A stretch of 64,000 nucleotides of DNA from Cyclina sinensis. Its lineage: Eukaryota > Mollusca > Bivalvia > Venerida > Veneridae. Shown one piece after another: positions 47,503 through 60,745 of this stretch. Both the position numbers and the translations under genes were made by a program. The stretch lies in the NCBI GenBank assembly GCA_012932295.1, contig JAAONU010000001.1, positions 29,326,921 to 29,390,920 of the forward strand, in the 5' to 3' direction. The first letter of the stretch is position 1. Each line of letters starts with the position of its first letter. The notes beneath the pieces were generated by a model that saw nothing but the letters and a program-made list of their open reading frames with translations, had not been told where the DNA came from and ran no database searches.

Positions 47503-48233
47503 TATGTCTCCCCCCAAAAATGGGGGAGACATATTGTTTTTCCCCTGGTTGTCCGTCCGTCCGTCCGTCCGTCTGTCCGTCACAAAATTGTGTCCGCTCT
47601 GTATCTTCCAAAGCCCTTGAAGGATTTTTATGAAACTTGGGTCAGATGTTCACTTCATCAAGGCGACGTGCAGAACCCACTTTGCGGGTGTGGTGTCTCA
47701 AGGTCAAGGTCACACTTGGAGGTTAAGTGTCAAATGCAACAAAATCGTGTCCGCTCTGTATCTTCAAAAGCCCTTGAAGGATTTTTATGAAACCTGGGTC
47801 AGATGTTCACCTCATTGGGGGAGACGTATTGTTTTTCCCCCGGTTGTCTGTCCGTCCGTCTGTCCGTCACAAAATCGTGTCCGCTCTGTATCTACCAAAG
47901 CCCTTGAAGGATTTTTATGAAACTTGGGTCAGATGTTCATCTCATCAAGGCGACATGCAGAACCCACTTTGCAGGTGTGGTGTCTCAAGGTCAAGGTCAC
48001 ACTTGGAGGTTAAATGTCAAATGCCACAAAATCGTGTCCGCTCTGTATCTTCAAAAGCCCTTGAAGGATTTTTATGAAACTTGGGTCAGATGTTCTCCTC
48101 ATCAAGGCGACATGCAGAACCCACTTTGCGGGTGTGGTGTCTCAAGGTCAAGGTCACACTTGGAGGTTAAATGTCAAATTTTACAATCGTCTGATTCAAT
48201 ACTGCCTGCAGCAACTGGCTGGGGGGAGACATA
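47503..48233 (-). mobile_element. Composite pearl-like element, 157-bp cores, internal second head
   Basis: Perfect 13-bp inverted ends TATGTCTCCCCCC (47503-47515) and its complement (48221-48233) enclose a left hairpin, a (GTCC)n microsatellite (about 47549-47580) and 157-bp cores starting at 47591, 47748, 47878 and 48035. Near 47815-47870 the head (GGGGGAGACGTATTG plus GTCC repeat) occurs again, cutting the second core short. The frames of ~66-116 codons here (KALEGFL, KPLKDFYETWVRCS) are by-products of the tandem core and run end to end in several frames, so I do not call genes. Minus orientation is inferred from the microsatellite side. Confidence 0.75.
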
Positions 48234-48649
48234 TGTTTTTGTTCAATCAAAAACCATCTCTAGTTGACTTTAGGATTTACAGTGAAACAGCAAGGGTGAA
48301 AGTTTTCAGTAAAAATAATGAAATCAGTATTTTGAAAATATTTTGACCTATATTAATATAGAAAAAATTATGGTTTCAGTATTTGCAATCCATATTTTCA
48401 GTATTTTCAACTTTTACCCATGAAGCAGTTACTTCATGATTATATTGTAATAGCAAACAAGTGATTGTTTCGATGTATCTAAAGCTCAAGTTGTTTTTTT
48501 TTTTTAATTCAAAAAATTATGAGAGGTGGAATTTGGAGAAGTTGTTTCTAGTTTTAATAAAAAAAAATTTACTTTTTAACTTATGGCCTAGTGTCTTCTC
48601 ACAATGTATGAAATACTTTGCTTCAAATGATATCTCTTCCTAATCCACT

Positions 48650-49325
48650 TGATGGTAGTTAATGATACTAAGCAGAGATTTTCCTTGCTAGAAACTCTTC
48701 CAAGGTTGCTAAAAGGTTCCATTACATGTGATATTCTACTTGGTACAGTTATGCCCCTGAGGGTTTATTGGACCTATTTAATGGGTTATGTTTTTCATAT
48801 GAGGAAACTTAAAATCTGTCTGGCTAAAATCACAAGGTCCAGAGCTCTCAGAGTTTGTGTAATGCTATGTATGTCAAGAGGCCAAACTTTGCCTGAAAAG
48901 TCGTAATAAGGATCACAATAGGGGTCTTACACACTTATATATAGAAGAATTCTTGTTTTAACTTGAGCTTGAGCTTTTAAATTTTACTTGTAGCATTTTC
49001 TACTGAACCTGTACCAAGATGAATCAAATAGACCCTTGGATCAGTAATGGCTTTTCCCCAGGGGGTCAAATGCTTTTAGTAAAATATATAAGGAAAGTAT
49101 TTTTATAAAATATTAAATCATGCCAAACACCACATGGCCCAAAGCTCTTGAAATTTGTTAAGGTCAGTATCTGTCCCAAAAGTCACATGCTTTAATGATA
49201 TAATGATAATGGCATGTTGCATCTTCTGGGCTTTTCTTTTATTTTAAATTTGATTTTGATGCAGGTGCTCTTGTCTTTATGAACAGTTGTACTCCGGTGA
49301 GTGATACAAAGCCATCATGGATGTG
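48650..49325 (+). repeat. Diverged core-repeat element, GCCATCATGG terminus
   Basis: It contains 'CACAAGGTCCAGAGCTCTCAG', 'CCCAAAGCTCTTGAAATTTG' and a 'CCAGGGGGTCAAATGC' block, and ends at CTCCGGTGAGTGATACAAAGCCATCATGG (about 49321). The 85-codon frame at 48649 belongs to the repeat. Confidence 0.5.
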
Positions 49326-49907
49326 ATGTCTTAAAACTACTTTTTACTAGGTTTTTTTCATAGACATGTCAATAAAACATTTAAAAATTATGTTTTTGTA
49401 ATTACTGAAAATTGTTGTTCAGAACAATTTATCTTAGCAAACTTTTGTTCCTATTTATTTGTTCCTATTTATTCTGTTGTTGTTTTAGGTTGATATATAT
49501 GCCTTAGTTAGGCCAGCAGGACTTTGTCAGTTTTATTTGTTTAGTATTTAAAGAAAAAAAAAATGTCATACCGAAATCTTCAAATCTTAATGAATGCTCT
49601 ACAGAAAAGTCTTTGTTTTTTGTTTGTTATATTTACCCACAAGTGTCAGGTATAACCTGACTAAAATGGTTCTGGTCTGTTTTAAGAGAATGATAATTGA
49701 TAATAATTGATAACAATGTTAGAAATAAAAATAATGACAGTATTTAAAGATGACTGAGAAAAAATAAAAATAAATATTTTCCAGAAAGGTTTTAAACCTG
49801 AATGCAGAGAATACTCATGTTTTCATGAAACAAGAAAATACGTAGCCTTCTGGTTTGAGAGCAGTTACCATCTTATCTAATTAAACCTAGTAGAATTTAA
49901 CCAGTAT

Positions 49908-51613
49908 CATGTTAAGGAGAAGTCTGTGTTTGGTATATGAAAGGCTGCCACTGCATCTTGTCTGGAATTAAACCTGTATCATGTTAAGGAGAAGTCTGTG
50001 TTTGGTATATGAAAGGCTGCCACTGCATCTTGTCTGGAATTAAACCTGTATCATGTTAAGGAGAAGTCTGTGTTTGGTATATGAAAGGCTGCCACTGCAT
50101 CTTGTCTGGAATTAAACCTGTATCATGTTAATGAGAAGTCTGTGTTTGGTATATGAAAGGCTGCCACTGTATCTTGTCTGGAATTAAACCTGTATCATGT
50201 TAAGGAGAAGTCTGTGTTTGGTATATGAAAGGCTGCAACTGTATCTTGTCTGGAATTAAACCTGTATCATGTTAAGGAGAAGTCTGTGTTTGGTATATGA
50301 AAGGCTGCACTGTATCTTGTCTGGAATTAAACCTGTATCATGTTAAGGAGAAGTCTGTGTTTGGTATATGAAAGGTTGCCACTGTATCATGTCTGGAATT
50401 AAACCTGTATCATGTTAGTGAGAAGTCTGTGTTTGGTATATGAAAGGCTGCACTGTATCTTGTCTGGAATTAAACCTGTATCATGTTAAGAAGAAGTCTG
50501 TGTTTGGTATATGAAAGGTTGCCACTGTATCATGTCTGGAATTAAACCTGTATCATCTTAGTGAGAAGTCTGTGTTTGGTATATGAAAGGCTGCCACTGT
50601 ATCTTGTCTGGAATTAAACCTGTATCATGTTAAGAAGAAGTCTGTGTTTGGTATATGAAAGGCTGCCACTGTATCTTGTCTGGAATTAAACCTGTATCAT
50701 GTTAAGGAGAAGTCTGTGTTTGGTATATGAAAGGCTGCCACTGTACCTTGTCTGGAATTAAACCTGTATCATGTTAAGGAGAAGTCTGTGTTTGGTATAT
50801 GAAAGGCTGCACTGTATCTTGTCTGGAATTAAACCTGTATCATGTTAAGGAGAAGTCTGTGTTTGGTATATGAAAGGTTGCCACTGTATCATGTCTGGAA
50901 TTAAACCTGTATCATGTTAGTGAGAAGTCTGTGTTTGGTATATGAAAGGCTGCCACTGTATCTTGTCTGGAATTAAACCTGTATCATGTTAAGGAGAAGT
51001 CTGTGTTTGGTATATGAAAGGCTGCCACTGTATCTTGTCTGGAATTAAACCTGTATCATGTTAAGGAGAAGTCTGTGTTTGGTATATGAAAGGCTGCCAC
51101 TGTATCTTGTCTGGAAATAAACCTGTATCATGATAACAAGATGTCTGTGTTTGGTATATGAAAGGCTGCACTGTATCTTGTCTGGAATTAAACCTGTATC
51201 ATGTTAATGAGAAGTCTGTGTTTGGTATATGAAAGGCTGCACTGTATCTTGTCTGGAATTAAACCTGTATCATGTTAATGAGAAGTCTGTGTTTGGTATA
51301 TGAAAGGCTGCCACTGTATCTTGTCTGGAATTAAACCTGTATCATGATAACAAGATGTCTGTGTTTGGTATATGAAAGGCTGCCACTGTATCTTGTCTAG
51401 AATTAAACCTGTATCATGATAATGAGAAGTCTGTGTTTGGTATATGAAAGGCTGCCACTGTATCTTGTCTGGAATTAAACCTGTATCATGTTAAGGAGAA
51501 GTCTGTGTTTGGTATATGAAAGGCTGCCACTGCATCTTGTCTGGAATTAAACCTGTATCATGATAATGAGATGTCTGTGTTTGGTATATGAAAGGCTGCC
51601 ACTGTATCAGTTT
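49908..51613. repeat. 72-bp satellite-like tandem array, 24 copies
   Basis: GTCTGTGTTTGG occurs 24 times from 49921 to 51572, mean spacing 71.8 bp. Units are near identical (GTATATGAAAGGCTGCCACT, TTGTCTGGAATTAAACCTG). Several are 71 bp from loss of one C (GGCTGCACTG), and three carry GATAACAAGATG or GATAATGAGATG in place of GTTAAGGAGAAG. All frames contain stops. Confidence 0.92.
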
Positions 51614-54600
51614 CTTACTGGCCATAATGAAATAGCTTGTATAATATTGAAACTGTATTGAGATAAAATTGCAATTAAGAAGTCACCTTGACAAAGAGTT
51701 GGTTTAAGAGTTCCAGTGGTTAGTACAGTTAGAAGTTAAGAGATTTTAGATTTATTTATTTATCTATTAATTTATTTATTTTATTCAGCCATTTTTTGTG
51801 TAAATTACAACTGGATTTTTATAGAGAATGTTTGGTATTTATCTAAGATTATACTTTACTTCTGTGTGCAGTATGGTTTATGCATTAGAAAGCTAATGGT
51901 ATATTAGGTTACGGGTATTCTTTTTTACTTTTTTCAAGGACAGATGTTGCAAACACAGATATTTATTTGTTTTTTTTTTGTCTGTACTCATATAAGGGTG
52001 CTGTATATTAGTATTCTGAGTTGAAATAATGACAGAAAAATTCACGGTTAGTTAAAAGCTTTATATTATAATAATAGGCCTACAATCTGACCTTCTGTTC
52101 AGCTTTTGGCCAATCATATATACAAGACATTTAGATTTATGGACTACTCAGCCCAGATCCAAGAAACCTCAGAACAATAGTTTACTTTTGAAATGCAAAA
52201 TTGAAAGAAACAAGTACCAGCAACAGAGAAAAGCTAATGTCAAAATGGAGAAATTCTTTAAATTTCTTATTATTGCCGTTAGCCAGTCAGCCAGCCAGCA
52301 CCAACAAAGTTACCTCCCTTAGACTGGTAAATTTTCAAGGCTTTTGTGTGAGTTGTTTTGCTATTCAGTCTTGGGTTTAAAGCATAAAAGATGATGGCCA
52401 TATGTTATCAAGATGAAAAGAAATTTTACACATACATTCTAGAAAGATCTTGAAAATGTTTATAAATCTTGGCTTATATATCGTCTGGTGCTTTTGATGT
52501 TAGGTACTCTGTCATAAGTTTTGACTGGCAGATTTAAAACTTGTCAATTTCAATCTGTTCTTAAAACCCTACACTTTTGCTTAAGTGATTTATAAAGCCA
52601 AGCAAATAATGGTCTTTTTGATCTTTCAAATTGAATACCATAACTTAAACCATTTAAACAGGCAAAGTTAAATAACCACTGGTGACTGGATTCTTTTTTC
52701 TGTCAGACTGTATATACTGGTAATAACAAAAGAGGAAAGAAGTAATAAAATGTTTTATAAACTTTTCTTTCACAGATATTATCCAGATGAATAGGGACTA
52801 AAAGGGAATAACTTGGTGGGGGCGGGGGAGAGGGGTCAGTTACTGCTTCTTCTAGTACTTAGTGAGGATATATTCAAACCTAACTTCTGTGCCCTGTCAT
52901 TTCTCTAGAATACATGTGTTGTTTAATATGAGATAGAATATTGTACAAAATTCACTGGACTTTACTTTAAGTAATAGTAAGAATGCTAAAATGTTCGATA
53001 ACCAGTATAGTGAAGGAGCCACCGGAAGTTGAAACTTCGAATAGGTTTGAATGTTGTGCGGTTGAGCCACCGGAAGTTGAAACTTCGAATAGGTTTGAGT
53101 TTTGTGCGATTGTGCAAAATTGAAAAAAAGGTCTTGACATGTTAAAGTCACCAGTTTTTATACTACACATATAAACTGTACCTTTTTATAGTGTACGAGT
53201 CTTGCATCATGCAATGATGACCGGTGTGAACCATTTCATGCCACTGACATTTGCATCTGCCCCAGTGATGCCTTCTTTTCTGATAAATGAATACTTTTGC
53301 ATGAAAAAAATAATGATATGAACTGTATATTCGTATTTATATAAGCTTCATGTATCTGTGGCTTGAAATATTTACCTCAATGCAGAGTTTTTCATGTTTT
53401 CACAAATAGGAAAGAAAGACATTACAATGTGTGAATATACCATTATAAAGGACAGGGTTGAACTTAATGTAACCAGAGATGTACAGATGAATAACTTTAT
53501 CTGACCTCGAGATCAAGACGTTCAGTATTATTTAAACAGCAATATATTATGCCATCCAACCCCAATAATGTAATATGCCATCGGTACTTCTTAATGTTCA
53601 ATATTCTATACATTTGGTTTAGATATATAGGCGCTTCTGCTTTGAAAAAGGAAACTTTTCGAAATTAATATCTGTCAGCGTTGAAAAGCTCTTTGTATGA
53701 CCCAGACAGCCTAGTCAACTTGACACAGTCTAATGTGCCCCTGTTATTAATTAGGGGCGTTTAGGGGTCACCCTTATTTGGCGTAAACACTACGTGATGA
53801 ATACCCCGTAGTCAGAACCAGTAATCTATCAACATTGTAGTGAATAGTGTATTTAATAACACTGCATATATCAAAAATAGCTCATTCTTGTCATGTAAGA
53901 GAAGATTTATTGGTTTCTCATTTTCATACAATGCATTGAATACTGAAGAATGAAAAATAGAACTGTTGGTCAGAATGAAGCTATTTCGATTACTGTAGAG
54001 GCTAATTATATCCTTTTATCGTGGAGTAAGAATGTGTCCTATCATATACGATGTTAAACACTATGGCGCTAAAATCGTAGAAAAGAATATTTTTGTTACT
54101 AAATTCAGCGCGGACTACTCAAGAGCAAGAAGTCATGATTATTCAGACCTATCTGTATACAGACTGTACTACAAAGAGAACGATTATCATGTTGACTACT
54201 ATTTAGTCTGTATTTACACTCCCCGCCTTGATATGTAAGCGCCCTTCGCTTCCCCCGAAAGTGTCGCTTTGTCGCCACAATAGCTAAGGAAGATCAAAGC
54301 ACGTAGAACACTTGTCAATCAAATCTCGAGCACTATTGACTGGATCAAGTCGGTCTTCATATCCGGGGAACAAGTTGGTAACGAAGGGATTCAAGACAAT
54401 TTGCAAACACTCAAGAGTATAAAAATGGGGATTTGAAATTCTGTCACTGCTGTGTAACTTGTACATTTAAATGTATTGTAAGACCACACGTAATAGACCA
54501 CATTTAATCAGACAAGCTTTCTCTCCCATTTCCACCCAGTTTCCACTTCAAGTGCCTTATAAGCGATAACATTACCAAGGAAACTTTTTCCCTGTATTAA

Positions 54601-54699
54601 ACATTATGGTCTTATTTTGTTGTTGGTTATTTACAAGAGAGGTTCACGTTAGCAAGATATTGTTTGTCCTCACATGAATAAAGTTTTTTATATCTCGTC
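51614..54699. other. Intergenic, no supported gene
   Basis: Holds an ATTT-rich run near 51750, a G-rich patch near 52816 and the 48-bp duplication. The 68-codon frame at 54032 is unrecognised. Confidence 0.5.
53016..53111. repeat. 48-bp tandem duplication
   Basis: GAGCCACCGGAAGTTGAAAC starts at 53016 and again at 53064; the copies differ at about four positions. It includes the palindrome GAAGTTGAAACTTC. Confidence 0.85.
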
Positions 54700-54860
54700 T
54701 TTTAACGAGCTGATCAGTGGTCACGTGATAACGCGCTGAATTTTTATTCCAGGGGTCGCAAGTTCGATCCCCCGCTCCTCCACTAACATTACTAAATTGT
54801 TTTTCGGATGAGACATTAAATCGAAATCCCAAGTATCGGTGCTTTACACTGAGCATGGAA
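54700..54860 (+). mobile_element. tRNA-derived SINE
   Basis: A box-A-like TGATCAGTGG (54711) and a box B AGTTCGATCCC (54761) are spaced as in tRNA-derived RNA polymerase III promoters. They are followed by TTCGGATGAGACATTAAATCG (about 54802), a 3' domain widespread in mollusc SINEs. It does not fold as a full tRNA. No clear poly(A) tail or target duplication is visible. Confidence 0.65.
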
Positions 54861-56189
54861 AAGAACCAGGGGTGTCTTTGGAATAGGATGTTTTCTGTAT
54901 CTTGCCTTACCCCAACAACCTGATATAATTAACCTTTAACCTCTGCAGTGGGCGCCGGTCAAATGGGCAACCGGTACGGACGATAAATAACTCAAATATA
55001 CTGTTTTAATGCAGATCCCAGGATGGTACATGTACATAGACACCCGCTGCCTCTCTTATAAGGGAGGAAAGCAACTAGAAGATGTTTGCTATCTTACTTA
55101 CTTCTGCTTACTGCATCAAATCTTAACATTCTGTTAGTATCTGTAACACAGAACATACGGTTCCGTAATGCAAACCCGACGGAATTACACGTTGTGTTAG
55201 ATAATTTTTTAACTTGTAAGTGTTATAGATTGGAAAGAACTCCCATATTCTACGTTTAATCAACGCAATTTTCTTTGATGAAAATCCTGCAGTTATGTAA
55301 ATTTACAATAAAAGCAGATTTAACGATTCCAGCCTGTCTTTATGGTAGTAAATTGTCTGCCTAGCGAACATATTTCACTGAAAGTGCAATATAACAAAGG
55401 CATTAATTTTATGAAAACGGCTTTCGAGATTTGTACCTTGTTAATTCTTATAGGTTTACTGTCGCGCTCACTAATTGGTGAAAGGAAAGCTCTTCTTTAT
55501 GGGAGGTATTAGCATTTTATTGCCGGTGTCGATCCAGCATAAAGAAGCTAAATGTCCATTACGAAGCGTTCTTTGAGAAGTGATAAACATTCGGGAATGT
55601 CTCAGTGTGGCAGCTTGACAGCGTACACATTATACGAGCAGCATATGGTAATTGTTCCCCGAGAAAACGTTTCATTATCTACTCAAAACCACTGCTGTTT
55701 TCACTACTGGAATATTGATTGGAATACTTTTGTAAACCTGTTTCCAGCATGCACAACTTCTCTAGTAATATTTGTAGAGTAGTGGCAACTTTCCGTAGCA
55801 GTATCGTCTGCTGTCATCACACTGGACCCAGTGACAAATATTAAATTGTATGAAACATTGTTCATGTATCAATAATGATGTGGAACGCTGTCACAAGCAC
55901 ACAGGTGATACAGTGCCAGAAATGTATTGTTACTGTAATTGAAATTGTGATCAAAATCTTTTAGAAAACCACACTGTAACAAACTGATACAATAAATGTC
56001 ATAACATTTTAGCTCTCCTGAACACATTGCTCTCAAGGTCGACCTTTTACTATCGCCCTGTGTGCGGTGTGCGCTTAAAACAACATGTCCTCCAAAACCA
56101 CTATATCAAAACTGATGAAACTTTGCAGGCATGTCTTAAGTTGTTCAAAAAATTTCGTTCCATGCAGAACTCTAGTGGCTTCAAGGTAT
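54861..56189. other. Intergenic, no supported gene
   Basis: The 76-codon frame at 55552 has no motif I know. Composition is mixed; no repeat stands out until the satellite begins. Confidence 0.5.
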
Positions 56190-57475
56190 GCGTCATTTAA
56201 TAATGCACTGTACAGTACCAAATGCTTTATTTGTCATTGAAAATGCAGTATACAATACTACAAGCGATATGCTTAATTGAATAATGCACTATACAATACT
56301 ATTCACATAATTTTTTATGCCTCATTGAAAAATGCACTATACAATATTTTTTACATATGCCTCATTGAATAATACTGCATGCGTCATTAAGGAATGCACT
56401 ATACAACCCTTCAAGCCATTTGCGTCATTTGAAAATCTACTTTACAAAACTTAATGCCATACGCGTGACTGAATAATGCACTACACAATACTTTACGCCA
56501 TATGCTTGATTGAATAATAATGCACTACACAATACTATATGCGATATGCGTGATTGCATAATAATGCACTACACAATAATATATGCCATATGCTTCATAG
56601 AATGATAATGCATTACACAATACTATATGCCATATGCTTCATAGAATGATAATGACTACACAATACTATATATACCATATGCTTCATACAATTATAATGC
56701 ATTACACAATACTATATGCGATATGCTTAATAGAGTAATAATGCACAGCACAATAATATATGCCATATGCTTCATAAAATGATAATGCATTACACAATAC
56801 TATATGCCATATGCTTCTTAGAATGATAATGCACTACACAATACTATATGCGATATGCTTAATAGAGTAATAATGCACAGCACAATAATATATGCCATAT
56901 GCTTCATAAAATGATAATGCATTACACAATACTTTACGCCATATGCTTCATAGAATGATAATGCACTACACAATACTATATGCCATATGCTTCATAGAAT
57001 GATAATGCACTACACAATACTATATATGCCATATGCTTCATAAAATGATAATGCATTACACAATACTATATGCCATATGCTTCATAGAATGATAATGCAC
57101 TACACAATACTATATGCCATATGCTTCACAGAATAATAATGCACTACACAATAGTATATGCCATATGCTTGATTGAATAATAATGCATTTCACAATACTA
57201 CATGCCGTATGCTTCATAGAATGATAATTTACTACACAGTATTTTATGCCATATGCCATAACATAACACCACTACATGTCATAATTATGCTTTATTGTAT
57301 AATGCACTATACAATTCTATGTTAATATGCGTCACTGAATAATGTACTATGCAATACCTCAAGCGACGTTGAATAATTCTCTATACAATGCTATATACCA
57401 TATGCGTCATTGAATAATGCACTATACAATATAATATGCCATATGCGTAATTGAATAATATACTATACAGTAATA
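56190..57475. repeat. ~44-bp AT-rich satellite, roughly 28 copies
   Basis: The consensus joins GATAATGCACTACACAATAC with TATATGCCATATGCTTCATA. Units are older and more varied at both edges (44-60 bp, 'TGCGTCATTGAATAATGCAC') and more uniform in the middle. No coding potential. Confidence 0.88.
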
Positions 57476-57639
57476 TACTACACGCGCTTACTTTATGCGT
57501 CATTTTAAATACTTAAGATTCCCCAACTGCGTCTCTTAAGCTCCGTTTACAGTTACGGTCTCAGCGTTTTTCTCGGAGAAACCATTCACAATATATACAT
57601 GGAGTTTCCAAACAAATAGAGTAGTTTCAATTGTCACAG

Positions 57640-57935
57640 TGGCACAGAATGAGAGCAATTTTAACAGTGCTTTGAAGGAAAACAATTGTCACGGTGCTTC
57701 TAAAGGTAAGTAATTTTCATGGTGCTTTACATGGTAAACAAATTGTCACGATGTTTTGAAGGGAGAGCAATTGTCAGAGTATTTCACAGGAAAGGTAATA
57801 GCTACGGTGTTTTGCAAGTTAAGCAGTTGGCACGGTGCTTCTTACGGAAAAAATATAGGCACGTTCCTCCGTACGGGAAAGCAATTGTAACGGCGGTTCA
57901 CAGAATAAGCATTAACTCACGGTGCTTCACGGGCC
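57640..57935. repeat. Diverged ~36-bp minisatellite
   Basis: Motifs of the type CAATTGTCACGGTGCTT followed by AGGTAAG or GGAAAAG recur about eight times with many changes. The 78-codon frame at 57719 is a by-product. Confidence 0.6.
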
Positions 57936-58521
57936 AACATCAACGATTGAAATAACCCAATGTTAGAAATTTAGAGTGTACTATTTTCGTGAAAAACATG
58001 TTAACGTGAACGAAAATATATGAAATGATATCAAATATCAAGGTGTTAGCAAAAAGTTCTAAAGGAAACCTAATGCACTGAATACATTAATATTAGTCTT
58101 GTATAGAGAGTTGTTGTTGAACCGTGGGTGGATAGCCATTAATTCAAGATGAGCACTTTCAGAGACTTTTAATGCCTGAAGGACAATTTGTTAATCTATG
58201 TTCTTCGAAAAATCGTCGATTATTTTTAATTTCATACAGAATGAACCAATAAAATAAAAATGCAGTACACCATTAATTAATTATAGGTTTAATAAGATGA
58301 GGAAAAAAAGAGAGTGAAAATTGAGTCTTGACCAACACGGTTATATCTCTGTTGCCGTGATTCGTAACCATCCATTTCCCGTTAACATAAGCATTTCCCG
58401 CCAAATTATAACTTGTACCGTTCCAATTAAATACCTGTTTTTCTCCAGTCAACTACGCTGTTTCCTGATTTAAATACACACTGACCACCCGTGTGTTGAT
58501 ATAGGTCACAGCGTTTTAAAA

Positions 58522-58860
58522 ATGACCAGGGAGATCTCGGAAAAACTTTTCCCTGACAAAACCCTTGTCAATCAAATTCCTACACAAACATCGTCCAGTG
58601 TTTATTTACGCTACCATTTGACTGTCAAATGTTATCTTTATATAAAGATCGCCCAAGTACTTGCCCAGAGCCTGCGGTTCTCTCGCGCGATGTTGTCCAT
58701 AATGATTAATGACAAGTGGATAGCAAATGGAAAACACTGTTGTGGATTATTCGGAATGCTTTTGAAGTGGCCGTTTAATTGTCGAATCTGTCAAACGCTT
58801 GTCGATAAAGATTACTCGCTGTCAATATTAATCAGGTTTTTACTGCGCCGTATCTGGTAA
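58522..58860 (+). other. Isolated 112-codon open frame, unrecognised
   Basis: The frame starts MTREISEKLFPDKTLVNQ and includes LLKWPFNCRICQTLVDKDYS. Base composition is less AT-rich than its surroundings (58360-59100). I see no splice context or family motif. It might be a chance frame in a conserved noncoding segment. No function assigned. Confidence 0.15.
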
Positions 58861-59439
58861 AATGAGTTCGGGATGTTTGCTACGGGCATCATCAAGGATT
58901 GGTCAGTGGTCGCTCTGCGTGTGGTCTCTCGTCAGCCAAAATATTGAACCATGATGTGAATGGACAAACAGGAAAGAATAAATAATATACTCGATAATTG
59001 GTAACTGTGAAACATTCATGTTAAACAGCATGTAATGATCTCCCTTGTTCTGAGGCTGCTCCCTTGTTTGTCCAGATATCCACATGTAACCTACTACAGA
59101 CTTCGTTTTTAAATAAATTTCAGCTTAGATTGCTGCATACTATTCAAACACCGTGTCCTGTAGAGAAATAATTAGCTAGATAAATAGCTAGATAAATAAA
59201 TAAATAAATGAATAAATACCAACATAGTTTGTTATGACTGTCGTAAATAAAGAGTATTGGTAATAACTCGAGATGTTAGTGTGTAGTGAAATCATGCACT
59301 TTTTTATGTATCAAATCAAATACCAATTAATATTAAATAATTTTCCATCAACTTCTTTAATTAACTTCAATTAGAAACAATCTATTCACTTTTTTATCTA
59401 AAAGAAGAATGGCAATATATCGTAGAAAACAAAATGGCC

Positions 59440-60745
59440 ATAATGGCCCTTTATCACTAACCTGAGTACCACACGTTAAAACAGCAAGGTTCACTCAGTT
59501 TGGAAGTTGAAACTTACATGCGACATTTTATGTCTGGTCCAAATTTAAACATAGCTTCAAAAACAGTAAATAGCTCAGTAATACAGGGTCAATGTCGAGT
59601 AAGGTCAAAGTTCAAATCTGCATGCACAATTATAAGTATACTTCAAATTCCTTTATTGTAGCTGCAAAAACAAGAAAGTAGGTCAGTAGGTCAATGTTAG
59701 TTTAGGTCAAAGCTGAAATCTAAATGCAAACTTTGAATTCAAAATTCAATACTCTTGCTGCAAAAACAAGAAAGTATGTTATTAGGTCAAAATAAAAGTC
59801 AAAGTCACGTAAAGGTCAAAGTCTAAGTTAAATAATTTATTGTGTAAAGGTCAACTACACAATTTTGACCCTTGAGAAATAATTTGAACAATCTTTGTAT
59901 ACGTAAGCTAAACAATTCTAAATACCGAATATCTAAAGTCTAACGCCTATGGTGTCTGCTATTTTTTTCAAATATCTTTTATTTCACACAAACAGGTCCC
60001 TCGGGACGGGATCCATTGCGACACCAGGAGTATTACCGGAAAAATCTTGGTAGAAGACATCTAGATCATGTTCCATGCAAAATATCTAAGCCACAGGCTA
60101 TGTGGTTCCAGAGAGGATATTGAAAGTTTTCCCTAAATGTTAGATCAAGTTATCCCTGAGCGTGGACATTAATGACCGCAGGGACTTATTGTTTCTGACA
60201 AGAAGATTTTCAAAAAATTTATATTTTACACAAATTAGGACCCCCAGGACGGAGTCAATTTTGACCCCAGGGGCATAATTTGAACAGTCTTAGCAGAGGA
60301 CTTCTGATGATGCACCTTTCTAAATATCTAAGTTCTAGGCCGTGTGGTTTCAGCGAAGAAGATTTTCAAAGTATATAATTCAATGTCAATCAGGGTCATT
60401 TTTGATCTCAGGGACATAATTAGAATAATCTTGGTAGAGAACCACTAGAGAATATGCTACACACTAACTTGTAGAGCTCAAGTCCTGGTAATTTCAGACA
60501 AGAAGGTTGTTAAATGTTTTTCCTTTAATTTTCCATAGCAACTATAGTTCTGAATGAAATTCATTTCTCTGAAATAGTTTTCTAGATCTTCATGTAAAGA
60601 GCATCACTGCCAAGTTTCATTCGTTTTGGCCAGGTGGTTTCTGAGAAGAAGTTGTTCTAAGGCCAAATGTTGACGACGGACGACTGTTGATGGACGACAG
60701 TCACCACACCATCACAACAGCTCATCCTTGAGCACTTCGTGCTCA
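59440..60745 (+). repeat. Mollusc core-repeat elements (Helitron/pearl-like remnants)
   Basis: 59440-59480 carries the motif GGCCATAATGGCCC in reverse orientation. 59580-59880 has diverged units with 'AGTAGGTCAATG' and 'AGGTCAAAG'. 59970-60660 has about three diverged ~175-bp units built on 'GACCCCAGGGGCATAATT' and 'GAAGAAGATTTTCAAA'. It ends near GACGACGGACGAC and a terminal hairpin GAGCACTTCGTGCTC (about 60729-60743). Probably two or more remnants side by side; borders approximate. Confidence 0.55.

Noticed and set aside
47415..48346. Chain of 66-116-codon frames with shared KALEGFL and KDFYETWVRCS words
   Set aside because: They are frames of the 157-bp core of a pearl-like repeat, recurring in several frames, with no independent gene signal.
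54711..54775. Possible tRNA gene
   Set aside because: Box A and box B are present but no cloverleaf can be drawn; the 3' domain is that of a SINE.
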